Assembly: GCA_033439795.1 (NCBI GenBank)
Contig: JAUTDP010000009.1
Span: 1,488,001 to 1,552,000 of the forward strand
DNA length: 64,000 nucleotides
Direction of reading: 5' to 3'
DNA from: Sordaria brevicollis
Taxonomy: Eukaryota; Ascomycota; Sordariomycetes; Sordariales; Sordariaceae
The notes under the pieces are model-generated. The model was given only the letters and a program-made list of their open reading frames with translations, did no database searches and had not been told where the DNA came from. The position numbers were made by a program, and so were the translations under genes. Shown piece by piece: positions 1-10,451 of the stretch (within the stretch, counting starts at the first letter, position 1; every line of letters starts with the position of its first letter).

Positions 1-2621
1 GGGGACGGAATCGAGGAAACCGTTGACACCGGCGAAGATGAGGGGAACCATCTCGTTGACGGCCATGGGGGAGTACTGCTTCTGCTTGAGGAGCTCGGTC
101 AACTGTAGGGGTATTTTGTCAGCTCTGCATAAGACATACAAGACATGGAGTTTTTGCATCTGGTTGTACTTACACGCTCACCACGGTTGAGGGTCTGCTT
201 GGTGGCAGCATCGAGATCGGAACCGAACTGGGCGAAAGCGGCGACCTCACGGTACTGGGCCAAGAAAAGCTTGAGGGAACCAGCGACTTGCTTCATGGCC
301 TTGAGCTGGGCAGCGGAACCGACACGAGAGACGGAAAGACCGACGTTGATGGCGGGACGGACACCCTTGTAGAAGAGCTCAGACTCCAAGAAGATCTGAC
401 CATCAGTGATGGAAATGACGTTGGTGGGAATGTAAGCGGACACATCACCACCCTGGGTCTCAATGACGGGAAGGGCAGTCATGGAACCACCACCGTGAGT
501 CTTGTTCATCTTGGCGGCACGCTCGAGAAGACGAGAGTGGAGGTAGAAGACATCACCGGGGTAAGCCTCACGACCGGGAGGACGACGGAGAAGGAGGGAC
601 ATCTGACGGTAAGCGACGGCCTGCTTGGTAAGATCGTCGAAGATGACGAGAGAGTGCTTTCCGTTGTCTCGGAACCACTCACCCACCGAAGCCTGAAGGG
701 ATTGAAACGTTCTTGTTAGCCGGTATCATCTCGTTGGCGTCGAAAGGGGGGGCGGGAGTCCGAGGGCAAGATGTTTGGTGATGTTTGATGGTGTTGAGGT
801 GGATGTGGGGCAATGTTGAACAAAAGTGGAGACATGTCCAAGAAAAGTGGGGATAATTTTGGGGCCTTCTGGATTGTCCAAAATGCATTCAACCACAACA
901 AGAATGTCTGTGAATGATTTTGAAAGGCGTATGGGGAAGAGAAAAATGTGTTTTCAGATGTTTGAAAGACATGCTCCTTTGTCGTGGAGGCATGTAAAAA
1001 AAATATAAAGGTGTGCAGTCGCCAATTGAAGGGGTCCCAAGGGTCCCAGTTGAACGAGCCTGGGGTTAGGGGAAGATGGATGCAATAGGTACTTACACCG
1101 GTGAAGGGAGCGAGGTACTGGAGAGGAGCGGCCTCGGAAGCGGTGGCAGCGACGACGATGGAGTACTTCATGGCGTCGTTCTCCTCGAGGGTCTTGACGA
1201 GCTGAGCGACGGTGGAGCGCTTCTGACCGACGGCGACGTAGATGCAGTAAAGCTTCTTGTCCTCATCGGAGCCAGAGTTCCAGCGCTTCTGGTTGAGGAT
1301 GGCATCGAGAGCGACGGCAGTCTTGCCGGTCTGACGATCACCAATGATCAACTCACGCTGGCCACGGCCGATGGGAACCATGGCATCGACGGACTTGAGA
1401 CCAGTCTGGACGGGCTGGTTGACGGACTGACGGGGAAGAATGCCGGGGGCCTTGAGCTGGGCACGGCGCTTCTCCTTGCAGTTGATGGGGCCCTTGCCAT
1501 CGATGGGGTTACCGAGGGCATCGATGACACGGCCGAGAAGCTCGGGACCGACGGGGACATCGACAATTTCGCCGGTACGCTTGACGGTCTCGCCCTCCTT
1601 GACAAGACGATCGGAACCGAAAAGGACGACACCGACCTGGCCGGCCTCGAGGTTCATGCACATACCCTTGACACCGGAGGCGAACCTGGGGGTTGACGGT
1701 CAGATACTGGACAAGAGGACATTCGTCAGGTTGGGGGTTGCAACATACTCGACAAGCTCCTCAGCCTGAACGTTGGCCATGCCGTGAACACGGGCGATAC
1801 CATCACTATACAGAGACAAAAGTCAGCATCCGCAATTCCACGTCATGGTCTCGCTGACCACAGCAGCAGCAGAAGCAGAAACACCGGCAGAAGCAGCATC
1901 GTCGTCTTGATCGTGGTCGTCGCCCGTATCAAGCTCCAGCTTCGGCGCATTCCGTCGCGGGTACGGTCGGCATCGGCATCATGCTAGTCGTCGTTGTCGT
2001 CATAGTTGGTCTTGTCCTTCTCCTTGTGGATGATGTTTCTGTTGTTGTCTGTGTCCTCATTGTTGTCGCTATGCGGTGATATGCTTGCCGAGCTTCCCTC
2101 ATGATACCTCGTCGACCCTGATGCTGATGCTCTTCTGCCGTGTTTCCCCCTCTCTCTGCCAAGAACCGACGACAACAAAACGTACCCGACGGAGAGGACG
2201 CGACCGGTCTCAGCGAGGTTGGACTCCTCCTGGACACCACGGATTCTCTGCTCAAGGATGGAAGAGACCTCGGTGGGAGTAGCCTTGGCGTCGGCGTAGG
2301 TGCGGGCCTGGACGGCGGAAACTACAGGTGCGGCATTTCGCTGCTGTCGAGTTAGCCCTAGCCGAACCTGGGTGACATGCTTCACGACACATGGACAGCT
2401 CCCCCAACAAGCCCATCGACATCCTCGAGACCATGCGCCATGATGACAAAGCTCCAAGTGCTCCGGGGACCCGATGAGGTTGGTGATGAAGAGGCGGCCG
2501 ACGGCGGTGATGTTGAAGGTGGATCGGGTGTGCGGAGTTGTTAACATACCGCGGCGACTCTGCCAGTGGCAGAGAAGGCGCCGACGGCGCGAGTGCTCTG
2601 GCGGAGGGCGTTCCGGAACAT
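1..2621 (-). CDS. atp-1: Mitochondrial F1-ATPase (ATP synthase) subunit alpha, 3' end cut by the window
   Basis: Non-catalytic nucleotide-binding alpha subunit of the F1 head of mitochondrial ATP synthase, on the matrix side of the inner membrane. Six exons are read on the minus strand: 2621-2550, 2340-2186, 1805-1749, 1685-1097, 692-174 and 102-1. Introns have standard donors (GTATGT, GTACGT, GTATGT, GTAAGT, GTAAGT). Together they give 498 residues in frame; about 50 C-terminal residues of the usual ~550 lie outside. The N-terminus [16 protein letters not shown] is Arg-rich and free of acidic residues, as in a mitochondrial presequence. The Walker A motif GDRQTGKT is near residue 210, and the [10 protein letters not shown] segment carries the conserved alpha-subunit arginine. 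The start is the first ATG before the presequence. Intron 3 (1806-2185, 380 bp) and intron 5 as read here (693-1096, 404 bp) are long for a fungus. Part of the latter is copied upstream of the gene. Family assignment is certain; exact exon limits are my reading of splice signals. Confidence 0.97.
674..810. repeat. Left arm of a 137-bp inverted duplication (atp-1 intron/exon junction)
   Basis: This segment covers the last 118 bp of the 404-bp atp-1 intron (up to its CAG acceptor at 693-695) and the first 19 bp of the following exon. The reverse complement recurs at 3785-3921 with no gap and one mismatch (a C in a CCC run here reads T in the other copy). This arm is the functional one because it lies in the intact gene. 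Confidence 0.95.
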
Positions 2622-4703
2622 GTTGTGGAGGTGTCTGTTCGTGACGAGCAGATGGGAAGCAATCGCAACACGAATGCAATTGCGTGGAGGGGGAGATTGA
2701 GCGGGAGGTTGATGGAAGTTTGGAGAGCCCGGCGTGAGGAAAATTGTCGAGTGGCCTTGGTTCGAATGGAAAAGGTGGGGCGGAGCTTGGACGAGGCCAA
2801 TCACGAGCCGGCTGAGAATTTTGCTCTCTACCAGAATCCCGAGCACTCCACCAACCACGCCTCCAAAATCGAGAGGTTTCTGAGGTTACTACAAAAAGGC
2901 AGCGCACCCGCTACCTTGCGCACCCACCTTCACCCGCCATCAATCTGTCCCGTCCCCCCTCCCCGCCTCACAAGCCTTCCGAGCCGAACGATGGAATGGC
3001 ATTGAGGTTGCTACATGCCGTGTTCCAGTTCTCCATTTTCTCGACTGCAGCCGGGCCCGGAGCTCCGTGGCGACGTCGGGCCTCCATTTTGTTTTACTAG
3101 TTCCTCTGCCCCGACCTCAGCTCTCACAGCAAAAGGTCTCACTCAGCCAGGTCCCTAGGTAGCTCTGAGTGACTTTGTTGCTCTGGCGGGCTGCGTTCCT
3201 CAGGTGTCAAGCTCTGGCGGCGGAAGTCTGCCCAGCTGCCCAATAATCCGTCGTCCGGGTAATCCCGGAGAAATGTCGCAACCTACCAGAGGAAGCTCTG
3301 GCCGCCCCCGGTTTTGGCGTTTGGCAATTCGGCACCTCACACTTCTTCAGGCCAGCTCCCGTCTCAAGTTTCGGGCTGCCATGGAGCTCTCGTAGCTTCA
3401 CAGCTGCTGGGTGGTGTAGTGTTTCCCCAGCTTTTCAGGTTGTCTGCCATCACCACTTCGAGATAGCTTCACACAACAACACAATATCTCAGTCTCACTT
3501 TCATCATCACTTTCCCATCCATTATCTGGCATCTTTCAACTCAAGAGGACCTCACTTTGTTGCCGCCTCAAACAAATAGTTTCCCAGGTCAAATGAATGA
3601 CGTCTGCCAGCTGGCCACCTCCCCTCTTCTCCCGTTCCCGATCCCCTCACTATCCGATGCACTCTCATTTGACTGGCTGCCAGCATTTGAACAACACTCA
3701 GCACACTTGGTCCGCCAATTTTTAGTGTAACACAACTAACAATTTTGTGTGTTCGTTGGTCAAGGCGTTTCTGTGTCATTTTCTCCCCACATCCACCTCA
3801 ACACCATCAAACATCACCAAACATCTTGCCCTCGGACTCCCGCCCCCCCTTTCGACGCCAACGAGATGATACCGGCTAACAAGAACGTTTCAATTCCTTC
3901 AGGCTTCGGTGGGTGAGTGGTGAAGTTTTCGCAGACCCTTCGGGTCTGCATTCACATATAAATTGTCAACCTGATGAGTAGTATTTCCCCTACACTATAT
4001 AGTTCCCGAGCTCACATGTAGGCATGGTCGTTGCAATATAATCCACCATATCTGCCTCGGTAGCGCCCGGCCGTTTCAACTTGTGTGGAAAGTTGATAGA
4101 CACTGGCGCACATTTTCCACCTCCCACAAAGATATGCTCACCCTGGGTAACTGGAACCTCGAGAATGCTTCTAGACCAACCATTGTATCCAAAGTCTAAA
4201 TCATTTCGATCTCCACATGAACAAACTGAAGTTTCCAAGGGAGGAAGGCGGCTTATTTGCTCAGTTCATTGGAGCCAGATTCATCTCCCTTCTTCAAACA
4301 GGGTTAGGGTCAAAGCAACAGTCTGCTTATGTATCTGCACCACTTCTGGACCCCTGCGTTGGCTGTCGCGTGGCGCCCTCGGTCGTCACGGTCCCTCGGT
4401 GTCGCAGATGGCCGAAGTCGAGACCTTGACTACTCCCATCTCCATCAAAGGGACCACCTCGTCCTTGTCCCAAACAGTATCTGAATAGCGACCAAATCGG
4501 TCATGTTTTGCCCCTAGGGTCCAAATTGTCCTACAAAGAATACAAACCACTGCACGCCGGCCGCGCAGTCCCCGCTGCTATTGAGTAGTAGCACTCTCTC
4601 TTTTTCCGGTGAACGGGTCAATCCCGCCTAAGAAAAGCAGCCACACACAGTCCATACAAAAGCAGACTTATCGGGCGCAATTGCTCCCTCGCCCGTCCTC
4701 GCC
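2622..4703. other. Divergent intergenic region between atp-1 and dipeptidyl aminopeptidase
   Basis: These 2.08 kb hold the 5' regions of two genes transcribed away from each other. I found no convincing open frame: the small ones lack splice or family support. CT-rich stretches near 3420-3550 are typical of fungal promoters and leaders. The only clear structure is the inverted copy of an atp-1 junction at 3785-3921. A short TTAGGGT motif near 4303 is a single unit and not a telomere repeat array. Confidence 0.7.
3785..3921. repeat. Right arm of the 137-bp inverted duplication (atp-1 fragment in the intergenic region)
   Basis: An inverted copy of 674-810 that carries the 3' end of an atp-1 intron with its CAG acceptor and 19 bp of the next exon, now on the plus strand. 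It is 136/137 identical. It is a fragment and cannot encode anything useful by itself. It is well below the ~400-bp length at which repeat-induced point mutation (RIP) normally acts in Neurospora, which may explain why it is not mutated. Confidence 0.95.
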
Positions 4704-7545
4704 ATGCCCTCCACGTACTCGGACGATACGCTACGGTCTGGCCTCGATCGCTTCAGAGACAACAGTCCCAGCCAGCATCGAAGAAGCATGTCGCAGGAAA
4801 CAGACTCCACCGTATCCACGACGAGCATCGTCTTCGATCGCATACAAGAACGTCTCGACACAAAAGAGTTTACGTCCCGCGGCACCGATGGCGAAGACGA
4901 CGATTCGCTCAAGGACGAGCTGAACAATGACGATCTCGAGACCGGGCCCTTCTTGGGCAATGCGAACCAATCTTCCCGCTCAGACCGGGGCTCCCCCGGC
5001 GACGGCCAGCGCATGGATCGCAGTCTGAGAAGATGGCTGTTTATCGTATCGGGAGCCTTGGTCGCTACTTGGGTCATTGGCCTCTTCGTCTTCGTCTCGT
5101 CCAAGGCGTACAAGCCATCCTCATCCTACGCGCATGACCCGCAAGCAACAGTCACGCACGGAAGTGGAAAAAAGGTCACGCTGGACCAAGTGTTGAAAGG
5201 CGAATGGCACGCAAAGAGCCACTCCATCAGTTGGATTGCTGGTGCAAACGGCGAAGATGGCCTTCTTTTGGAGAAGGAGGGCCAAGGGAAAGATTATCTT
5301 GTGGTCGAAGACGTGCGGGCTCAGAATCCTTCCTCCGTTCAAGCCTCCACGAGCAAGACCTTGATCAAAGAGAAAATGTTTGAATTTGACAACAAGACGT
5401 ACTGGCCCTCCATCACGAAACCCAGCCGGGACCTGAAGAAAGTGCTGCTTGCAACGGATGTTCAGAACAATTGGCGGCACTCATACTACGCCGTCTACTG
5501 GATCTTTGACGTGGAGACCCAGCAAGTTGAGCCTTTGGTTCCCTACGATACCGGGGCGAGGCTCCAGCTGGCGTCATGGAGCCCTACCGATGATGCCATT
5601 GTCTACACTCGGGATAACAACATGTTTTATCGCAGACTCGGCAGTGACAAGGTTGTGCAGATCACCACCGATGGCAGTGCGGAGGTTTTCAACGGTGTCC
5701 CTGACTGGGTCTATGAGGAAGAAGTGCTGGCAAGCGGCGTCGCTACATGGTGGTCCGACGACGGTAAATACCTCGCATTTCTGCGAACCAACGAGACCGG
5801 TGTCCCTGAGTATCCCATCCAGTACTTTGTGTCGAGACCTAGTGGTGAGGAGCCCAAGCCAGGCGAAGAGAACTACCCTGAGGTCAGACAAATCAAGTAC
5901 CCAAAGGCCGGCGCACACAACCCTATTGTCGACCTCAAGTTCTTTGACCTAAATCGTGGCGATGTCTTCTCCGTTGATATCTCGGGCCGTTTTGCCGATG
6001 ACGACCGCCTTATCACCGACGTCGTTTGGGCTGGAAAGCAGGTGTTGATCAAAGAGACCAATAGAGTCAGTGATGTGTTGCGAGTTGTACTGGTTGATGT
6101 CGAGTCCCGCACTGGAAAGGCAGTCAGGACTGTTGATGTCAATGCCATTGACGGTGGCTGGTTTGAAATCTCCCACAAAACCAAGTTCATCCCGGCCGAT
6201 CCTGCCAACGGCCGGCCTGATGATGGCTATATCGACACCATCATTCACGACAATGGAGATCATCTGGCGTACTTCACACCGTTGGATAACCCCGAGCCCA
6301 TCATGCTCACTTCTGGTGACTATGAAGTCGTTGATGCGCCGTCCGCCGTTGACTTGAAAAGGAACATCGTCTACTTTGTATCCACGAAGGAATCCTCGAT
6401 CCAGCGTCATGTCTATCAGGTCAAGCTTACCGGAGAGGATATGACACCGGTGACCGACACTTCCAAGGAGGGCTATTACACCATCTCGTTCTCGACCGGT
6501 GCCGGATACGCCTTGGTGTCCTACCAGGGCCCAGATATTCCCTGGCAAAAGGTGATCAGTACTCCAAGCAACCCCGATAAGTACGAGCATGTCGTGGAGG
6601 AAAATAAGGAACTCGCCGAAGCCGCCAAGAAGCACGAGCTCCCGATCAACATCTACGGCACTATCAACGTCGATGGCGTTGAGCTCAACTACGTCGAGAG
6701 ACGTCCGCCACACTTTGACAAGAACAAGAAGTATCCCGTGCTATTCCAGCAGTACAGCGGTCCAGTCTCGCAAACCGTCAAGAAGACGTTCGCTGTCGAT
6801 TTCAACTCATTTGTGGCTGCTGGTCTTGGTTATATTTGCATCACGGTCGACGGGCGCGGAACCGGCTTCATCGGTCGCAAGAACCGCGTCATCATCCGTG
6901 GTAACCTCGGAACCTGGGAGTCTCACGATCAGATCGCCGCCGCGAAGCACTTCGCCAAGAAGGACTACATCGACGAAGACCGCCTTGCCATTTGGGGCTG
7001 GAGCTACGGCGGCTACATGACGCTCAAAACACTCGAGCAGGATGCAGGCCAGACCTTCAAGTACGGCATGGCCGTCGCTCCCGTTACCGACTGGCGCTTC
7101 TACGACAGCATCTACACGGAGCGATACATGCGTACTCCGCAAACGAACCCTGGAGGCTACGAAGGAGCCGCAGTCAAGAATGTCACCGCTCTTTCGCAGA
7201 ACGTGCGCTTCCTCATGATGCATGGTGTGGCCGACGACAATGTGCACATGCAGAACTCTCTTACGCTCTTGGACGCGCTTGATCAGGGGAATGTTGAGAA
7301 CTACGATGTTCATGTGTTCCCAGACAGCGATCACGGCATTTACTTCCATAATGCTAACCGCATTGTGTTTGATAGTAAGTTTTGCCCACTGTTGTGTTGC
7401 GGATCAAAAGCATGCTAACTTAAATATCAACACAGAACTGACGAACTGGCTCATCAATGCTTTCAACGGCGAATGGCTAAAGATCGCCAACGCACAGCCC
7501 AACGGTATGAAGAAGAAGCGCGCTTTTCTTCCCATCACTGCTTGA
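4704..7545 (+). CDS. dapB: Type IV dipeptidyl aminopeptidase (DapB / Ste13 / DPP-IV family, S9B)
   Basis: Membrane-anchored serine peptidase that removes X-Pro or X-Ala dipeptides from protein N-termini, in the late Golgi or vacuole in relatives. Exon 1 is 4704-7374 and exon 2 is 7436-7545. The 61-bp intron has GTAAGT, a GCTAAC branch site and CACAG. The product has 926 residues. A Ser/Asp-rich cytosolic tail of about 110 residues precedes one transmembrane segment (about 111-133), giving a type II topology. A beta-propeller domain contains the substrate-clamping glutamates in [10 protein letters not shown]. The C-terminal alpha/beta-hydrolase domain has the triad Ser767 (GWSYGG), Asp844 (ADDNVH) and His877 (SDHGIY). 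Length matches fungal DapB proteins. The ATG has G at -3 and is followed directly by the acidic tail. Whether the protein sits in Golgi or vacuole cannot be told from sequence. Confidence 0.95.
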
Positions 7546-7952
7546 TCATTCATGATACGCGCGCAGTACAGTGTTGCTCCATTGGAACCTACTACTGGCG
7601 TTTGGGTACACAAAGTATGGGTGTTTTGTGGTTTTGGTTTGGGTATAAGCAGGCTGTGGTCAGTTGTTCTTTTGCATACACAGTTTCTAAATTAACGAGA
7701 GAAGGAAAACATGGTATATATATCCCTTCACAGCTGTTGTCATCCTGTTCCTCTCTTCTCACGGTGGTGCATGTTATCCAACCCTGCTTTGGAAGAAGTG
7801 AGTTCCAGCTTCATTCCACACCTTCGGTCCAGCCGTTCCGTACTTCACACCGATGAACAAGCGAATCTGCAAACAGCCAGGAGTTATCGAGCCGAACACT
7901 AGTTCATGAATGCACGGATGATACGTCGAGTTGGTGGTTGGGTGTCTTCCAA

Positions 7953-8140
7953 CCCCAGGTTTTTCCCCACAGACCCGATCCGGATATTCGGGACGTGATC
8001 CCCTTGTAGTATCGTCACATTAGAATCCCAACCACGAACTTCAGGAACGCCATCCCGGCTGATTGGGACCTTCCCAAGTGCATTTCGGTCGGTTCACGAT
8101 TGCCATCCGCCTAAATCGACCGGGGGACGATGCCCCGGGG
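7953..8140. promoter_or_regulatory. Candidate CRE-1 (carbon catabolite repressor) sites upstream of GH131 gene
   Basis: Matches to the 5'-SYGGRG consensus of the fungal repressor CreA/CRE-1 are seen at 7953-7958 (CTGGGG on the minus strand), 8120-8125 (CCGGGG) and 8133-8140 (an overlapping CCGGGG palindrome). Two of them are close together, an arrangement often seen at repressed cell-wall-degrading genes. The motif is short and degenerate, so occurrence by chance is possible; position before a secreted glucanase is the supporting context. Confidence 0.35.
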
Positions 8141-8176
8141 TTCCAACATTACGTCTAGTAGTAGAAGAATAGGTCC

Positions 8177-8184
8177 ATATATAG
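8177..8184 (+). promoter_or_regulatory. TATA-like element of the GH131 gene
   Basis: ATATATAG lies about 90 bp before the ATG at 8273, a plausible distance for a TATA box with a short leader. Many fungal genes lack TATA boxes, but highly inducible secreted enzymes often have one. Confidence 0.4.
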
Positions 8185-8272
8185 TCAACCATGTCTTCCC
8201 CATGAAAACATCCAGCCATCTCGCCCTCCTCCATAGTCCATTCCGGAACCAGACTTCCATCCATCCACCAAA

Positions 8273-9528
8273 ATGCACACCCCAACCCTCCTCACCTTCC
8301 TCCTCTCCTTTGCCTCGGCCGGCGTCCTCGCCGCTCCCCCCAAACCCGATCCTCCTCACAAACCCGCCGCCGCCGTTAAATGTCCCCTAATCTTCGACGG
8401 CCGTATCAAAGCCCGTACCCAACTCACCGATTTTGACTCCTCAACCACCTCCTTGTTCAACCCGGATAACGTCAAGGGATCAAACCTGAAATGGAGCCAG
8501 ATCCTGAAATTCCCCGAGGGAGAAAAGGCAAGCAGGTTCGATACTTGCAGCCATAAACCGCTGGAGGTGACGATTGGGGATGACAGTGTTTTCAAGACTC
8601 AGTATGGGTTTAGGAGGGCGGGACTGATTTTTGCGGCGGAGTGAGTATTCTTCTCTTTTTGGATGGTGTTGAGGGTGATGGGTTAGGAAGGGGAAAGTGG
8701 GAGGAAGTGGAAGGAAGAGAAAGAGAGAGAGAAAGAGAAGGGATATATGGAGAGGAAGAGCGGAGAACGGGAAGAGGCAGACAAAAAAGAATTACGAGTT
8801 TTGAATAGAGATGAGATCGCGGAAGGTCGATCGTTTCTCATGTTGAGACTGTGACTGACAACGGAAAACAGTACAAACACTGGTAGTCCAGCCTCCAAGG
8901 GCATCAAAACGCTTCACTTCAGCGTGAAGCAGGATCCCAAGAGGGGATTGAATTTGACGCATGAGTACCTTGTGAGTCTTGACGTCCAGCTCCCCATGTT
9001 GCAATGGGATTCTCTGACTAACTTATGATGCGCTAGAACATCTGGCACGAAACCTCCGACTGGTCCGCCAACCAGTTCAACTTCCAGACCGGCACCATCA
9101 TCGGCCAACCCAAGCTACCAAAGGACACCTTCAAGATCATGGGCCGCGAGAACAAGCTGATCTGGCAGACGCCGATTGAGAAGAAGGAGTGGCAGAACTT
9201 TGCTATTACGTTGGATTTTAACAAGAAGTATGCTTGCTGTTTGATCTTTCTTTTGTGTCAACATTATGTTCCGGACTAACACACAAAACCAAACAATAGT
9301 ACCCTTCAGGTCTACTACTCCAAGGGCAACGAACCTTTGGGCAGCGTCACCAAGCCGGTGAAGAACAACAATGCCGGAGAAGGCCAGTATCAGTTTGGTA
9401 TCCTCAAGAAGCCTACTGGTACTGATGATGTGGTGAATTCGGGGTACCAGGAGAGTGGTATCGATGAAGGACAGATTTATGGCGGGATCTTTATTGAGGA
9501 TAGTGCGGATGGGTGCATCTCTTTGTAA
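8273..9528 (+). CDS. Secreted glycoside hydrolase family 131 beta-glucanase
   Basis: GH131 enzymes are fungal secreted beta-1,3/1,6- and beta-1,4-glucanases acting on plant or fungal cell walls. Four exons: 8273-8640, 8872-8971, 9037-9227 and 9300-9528, with GTGAGT, GTGAGT and GTATGC donors and all CAG or TAG acceptors. They give 295 residues in frame. Residues 1-20 form a signal peptide (MHTPTLLTFLL, a hydrophobic run, then AGVLAA). The body shows the family pattern: CPLIFDGRI near residue 37, a FNPDNVKGSNLKWS segment, GFRRAGL, HEYLNIWHE and a C-terminal IYGGIFIEDS. I recognise the family from these blocks but did not run a search. The downstream gene, also secreted, is convergent. It is probably induced by plant polymers and repressed by glucose (see upstream motifs). 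Confidence 0.88.
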
Positions 9529-9780
9529 GCTTGGCATTAAGAGAGACAGTGTTGTATTGTATAAGAAGAAAGACGAATATAATCGATAAAAGCACACTTA
9601 GTCTTGCAACTCCAACATGGGATAGCTCCGACATACCCTTCTATTCTTCCTCCTCAAGTATTATTTGCATATCCTTAATCAAAATTGCTTCACTTCTCAC
9701 ACCACTTGATCTATACTGGAAACAAATAAAACATTGGTTAACCTTCTCCAATAACACTACACAGAACATAATCCACCCTA

Positions 9781-10451
9781 TTAATCAGACTGAGAAGACC
9801 GATAAGCCGGCACCGAAAAGTTCTCCGGCCCTTCATACACCTGATGCCGAAAGATATCATCACCCATCATCGGTATGCAGTCCGCCGTGACCTTGTAGAC
9901 AGCCGTGTCCGCCGCCTTATCGTTTATGCGGCGCACAATCAGCAATGCCGCGCTTCCGTCTGGTTGTTCGGTCCACTTGAAGGAGACACCGAGGCCTGTT
10001 GTTGATGAGGGGTTGCTGGTGCCGTTATTCGGGTTTCCTGTTGTATCATTGCCATATTTACCACCACCGCTACTGCTACCTGGTGGACCCCCTAACTCAC
10101 TCGGACACCACGTCTGAGGGATGCTGGTTAACTTGTGGTTGATGGTTGTGCCTAGCGCTTCGCAGTGGACGGGGTGGGCTTCGTGGTAAAATGTGACGTC
10201 GAATTTGTAGCTGAATTAAGATGGATTGGAAGGTTAGTGGATTGTGTGAGATGTGCTTATGAATGGAAGAACACTTACAAGTTCCGGTTGCTGAGGACCA
10301 TGGCCGACGCCTCGAAGTTGGTGACGTTGAAGGCCGGGACTTGGTTCAGGTCATGGCCGTCATCAAGAACATGGAGGGCAAGGGTAGGGCTTGCAAGTAT
10401 GGTGACACTGGCGGCGCCCAGGAGGAGGAGATGTAGGAGTGGCTTATGCAT
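9781..10451 (-). CDS. Small secreted protein, function unknown
   Basis: Two exons on the minus strand, 10451-10279 and 10210-9781, are joined by a 68-bp intron (GTAAGT donor, ATTCAG acceptor). The product has 200 residues. The N-terminus MHKPLLHLLLLGAASVTILAS is a clear signal peptide. The mature part has three visible cysteines, a Gly/Ser/Asn linker (around residues 105-130) and no transmembrane segment. It contains AFNVTNFEASAM near residue 40, with an N-glycosylation sequon. The splice keeps the frame exactly (NRNF-YKFDV). I do not recognise a family. The pattern resembles the many small secreted proteins of saprophytic fungi, which may be cell-wall or effector-like proteins. It is transcribed towards the GH131 gene; the two 3' ends are about 250 bp apart. 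Confidence 0.8.

Larger units (their letters stand above)
7546..8272. other. Intergenic region between dapB and the GH131 gene
   Basis: These 727 bp contain the 3' flank of the peptidase gene and the promoter of the glucanase gene. No coding sequence is supported. A TATA-like run and several CRE-1-type GC-rich hexamers, listed separately, lie in the second half. Confidence 0.6.

Noticed and set aside
4298..4310. Telomere-like TTAGGGT
   Set aside because: A single unit, not an array; chance or unrelated.
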